Of a stretch of 64,000 nt of DNA, positions 62,588-64,000 are shown in pieces; positions within the stretch are counted from its first letter, which is position 1, and the number at the start of each line of letters is the position of its first letter. The DNA lies in NCBI GenBank assembly GCA_013214355.1, contig JABSSL010000020.1, positions 34,775 through 98,774 on the forward strand, given 5' to 3'. The stretch is from Saprospiraceae bacterium (GTDB lineage Bacteria > Bacteroidota > Bacteroidia > Chitinophagales > Saprospiraceae). A model generated the notes under the pieces. It was not told the DNA's origin. It ran no database searches and worked only from the letters and a program-made list of their open reading frames with translations. The position numbers and the translations under genes were made by a program.

Positions 62588-63634
62588 TTACTGATACTTG
62601 TCCCACCACTGCTCCTGTAGTTGAGTTCCGATGTCAAATAACTGTCCCAGGGCAGGTAAAGCGTAAGCCAAGTGCTGATCCCTGGCCGCGTTTACGAAGA
62701 CGATGGGAGGTTCCTGCCAGGTGTGTTGGTAGGACAAAGGAAAGCCTGCCCAATGCACTGGCATGGCTTTCTTAGCACCGGCGTCCAAGGCTGCCTGTAC
62801 TGCTTCGTCAGGAAACAAGTGAACGGGGCGCCAATCCTCATTGTACTGACCACATTCCATGAAGGCAAAATCAAATGGTCCTAGACGCCGTCCCACCTCC
62901 TTGAAATGCTGGCCATATCCACCATCTCCACTAAACCAAATATTCTCATTTTGGGTGGAAAAAACCCAGCCTCCCCAAAGAGTTTTAGATCGGTCTGTAA
63001 GCCCCCTCCCCGAAAAGTGTCGGGTTGGGGTAAAGGTGATCTGAATATCTTCTATTGCTTGCACTTGCCACCAATCAAATTCCGTAATGAGCGCTGCTGG
63101 TATCCCCCAGCTCACCAGGTGTCGCTTTACTCCCATGGCCACTAAATAGCGCTTGGTCTTAGTCTTCAGTTTTTGAATACTTGCCAGATCCAGGTGATCA
63201 TAATGATCATGCGTCAATAGTATCACGTCTATCGCAGGAAAGTCATCTATGAGATCCAGGGTATTTTCTGAAAATCTCTTGGTGGCGAAGGGAGCAATGG
63301 GGGCGGTGTCGGGTCCCAACATTGGGTCAATTAGCAAGGTTTTCCCTGCGATCCGCAGGAGTATCGCCGAATGCCCATACCAGATGAACTTACTGGTATC
63401 GGATGGCGCCAGAAAAGCCTCTTGGTCGAATGGCATAACTGGCAAGGGCTGCTTGGGGATCCGTCCTTCCTGATTGGCCAACTGCTTGTATATAATTCTC
63501 GGCATCTCAAATAGACTCGTACTCAAACTAGTCTCTTCTAGATTTTGGAAACTACCATTGTACCAGTTTTCCGACTGCTCATACTGCCGTGTCAAATCCT
63601 GTGTCACCTTTCCACCAAATTGCTTGAAAAACAT
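62588..63634 (-). CDS. MBL-fold metallo-hydrolase, NAPE-PLD-like
   Basis: The 348-residue protein has the metallo-beta-lactamase fold with all metal ligands: LLTHDHYDHLD (HxHxDH), PTRHFSGRG, WFSGDGGYG and the final PVHWAGF. FIWYGHSAILLRIAGKTLLIDPM gives the early strands. Overall it resembles the NAPE-PLD / UlaG-like group, which includes phospholipase D-type enzymes acting on N-acyl phosphatidylethanolamine; the substrate here is not proven. No signal peptide is visible. It is a single gene. Confidence 0.9.
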   Translation of the reverse strand: MFFKQFGGKVTQDLTRQYEQSENWYNGSFQNLEETSLSTSLFEMPRIIYKQLANQEGRIPKQPLPVMPFDQEAFLAPSDTSKFIWYGHSAILLRIAGKTLLIDPMLGPDTAPIAPFATKRFSENTLDLIDDFPAIDVILLTHDHYDHLDLASIQKLKTKTKRYLVAMGVKRHLVSWGIPAALITEFDWWQVQAIEDIQITFTPTRHFSGRGLTDRSKTLWGGWVFSTQNENIWFSGDGGYGQHFKEVGRRLGPFDFAFMECGQYNEDWRPVHLFPDEAVQAALDAGAKKAMPVHWAGFPLSYQHTWQEPPIVFVNAARDQHLAYALPALGQLFDIGTQLQEQWWDKYQ

Positions 63635-63875
63635 ATTCTAATTTTAGCATCTGTATAAATTCCAACTACTCTTTATCACCATACCTTTCATAGCAAAAGG
63701 ATCAGGTATAGCCATAAGCCGTTCCGGACGCTCTCATTCAAACAATTAACCGGTAACCTCCGAGCAAGGTTGAGGAAAGTATCATTTAAAGTCCAGATAA
63801 TTCATAGTGGTCATCTCTTACCCCATAATCATCTGAACGATACGCTTCTAAATTCGGTTTAAGCAGGAAAAACCG

Positions 63876-64000
63876 CAGGGCGATCGCATTTAAAATAAAG
63901 AATTACCTTAACATGAAAAGTCATGTCGAGGAACGTATTAGAAATATTTGCCCCACTAGCTGATCCCAGGCGATCTGGAGGACATTATCTGTATCCTTTG
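63876..64000 (+). mobile_element. left part of a probable ISAs1-family insertion sequence
   Basis: A candidate terminal sequence starts at CAGGGCGATCGCATTT (63876-63891). It lies 47 bp upstream of a transposase-like start at 63923, the usual distance in small IS elements. CAGGGC is a common end of ISAs1 elements. The right end and target duplication are outside the window. Confidence 0.5.
63923..64000 (+). CDS. ISAs1-type transposase, N-terminal 26 codons
   Basis: The frame opens at ATG 63923 (an in-frame TGA at 63914-63916 precedes it) and runs off the window. It encodes MSRNVLEIFAPLADPRRSGG followed by HYLYPL. The pattern FxxLxDPRR...YPL is that of the N-terminal DDE_Tnp_1-associated region of ISAs1 transposases, where it precedes a hydrophobic helix. 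Confidence 0.6.
   Translation, partial: MSRNVLEIFAPLADPRRSGGHYLYPL

Noticed and set aside
1..64000. CRISPR array, prophage, toxin-antitoxin or defence island
   Set aside because: No regularly spaced repeats, cas genes, phage structural genes, or recognised restriction or abortive-infection genes were found.

Overview
The window comes from a member of the Bacteroidota, most likely the Saprospiria (Haliscomenobacter/Lewinella-like). That placement is inferred from gene content, not from a marker gene. The signs are two proteins ending in type IX secretion (T9SS) type B sorting domains, SprB-type and Ig-like adhesin modules, a TonB-dependent receptor with STN and carboxypeptidase-regulatory domains, FecI/FecR regulation, DUF4252 proteins, LytS/LytTR signalling, a TAnnTTTG-type promoter and no obvious Shine-Dalgarno sequences. 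I found no rRNA, tRNA or CRISPR array. This is mostly chromosomal core and near-core sequence. The only clear mobile DNA is the first part of a probable ISAs1-type insertion sequence at the extreme right edge (63876-64000).

Layout. 1-6.3 kb: the end of a T9SS adhesin, a methyltransferase overlapping it tail to tail, a BAAT-type hydrolase, a Crp/Fnr regulator with an SRPBCC protein, an Smr-domain protein and an aldo/keto reductase. 7-11.9 kb: DUF427, the ergothioneine pair egtB-egtD, a CPBP protease, a small protein and thyA. 12-20.5 kb: a UbiD-family decarboxylase, an Ate/Bpt-like aminoacyl-tRNA-protein transferase, a di-haem cytochrome c lipoprotein, a 2-hydroxyacid dehydrogenase and xseA-xseB. 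20.5-25.1 kb: a 1524-residue secreted CUB/Ig-like protein. 25.4-30.3 kb: an alpha/beta hydrolase with a TetR regulator, DinB, folK, a deoxynucleoside kinase and NDH-2. 30.4-41.4 kb: an unknown exported protein, a TonB-dependent receptor, an SGLT-type symporter, FecR, a FecI-like sigma factor and an AGCS amino-acid symporter. 41.5-47.8 kb: PAP2, an LptF/G permease, an ECF sigma/anti-sigma/DUF4252 cassette and cutC. 48-56.7 kb: a VPS10-like beta-propeller overlapping a rhomboid protease, then an SGNH/SGNH-LysM/MBOAT O-acylation operon. 56.9-64 kb: an amidohydrolase, LytS/LytTR, a histidine kinase broken by an in-frame stop, a metallo-hydrolase and the IS edge.

Genes that appear to work together: egtB-egtD (ergothioneine); xseA-xseB (exonuclease VII); sigma, anti-sigma and two DUF4252 proteins with a candidate autoregulatory promoter; FecI/FecR with the nearby STN-bearing receptor; the three-gene SGNH/SGNH-LysM/MBOAT cassette, which I consider the most interesting intact system; and the kinase-regulator pair at 58.5-60.3 kb.

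Several loci look damaged or mis-sequenced: the TAA inside the TPR kinase at 62137-62139, a probable frameshift in the small gene at 46887, a possible one at the start of the SGNH gene near 56.7 kb, and a relic reading frame at 20263-20437. Whether these are real mutations or assembly errors cannot be decided from this sequence alone.
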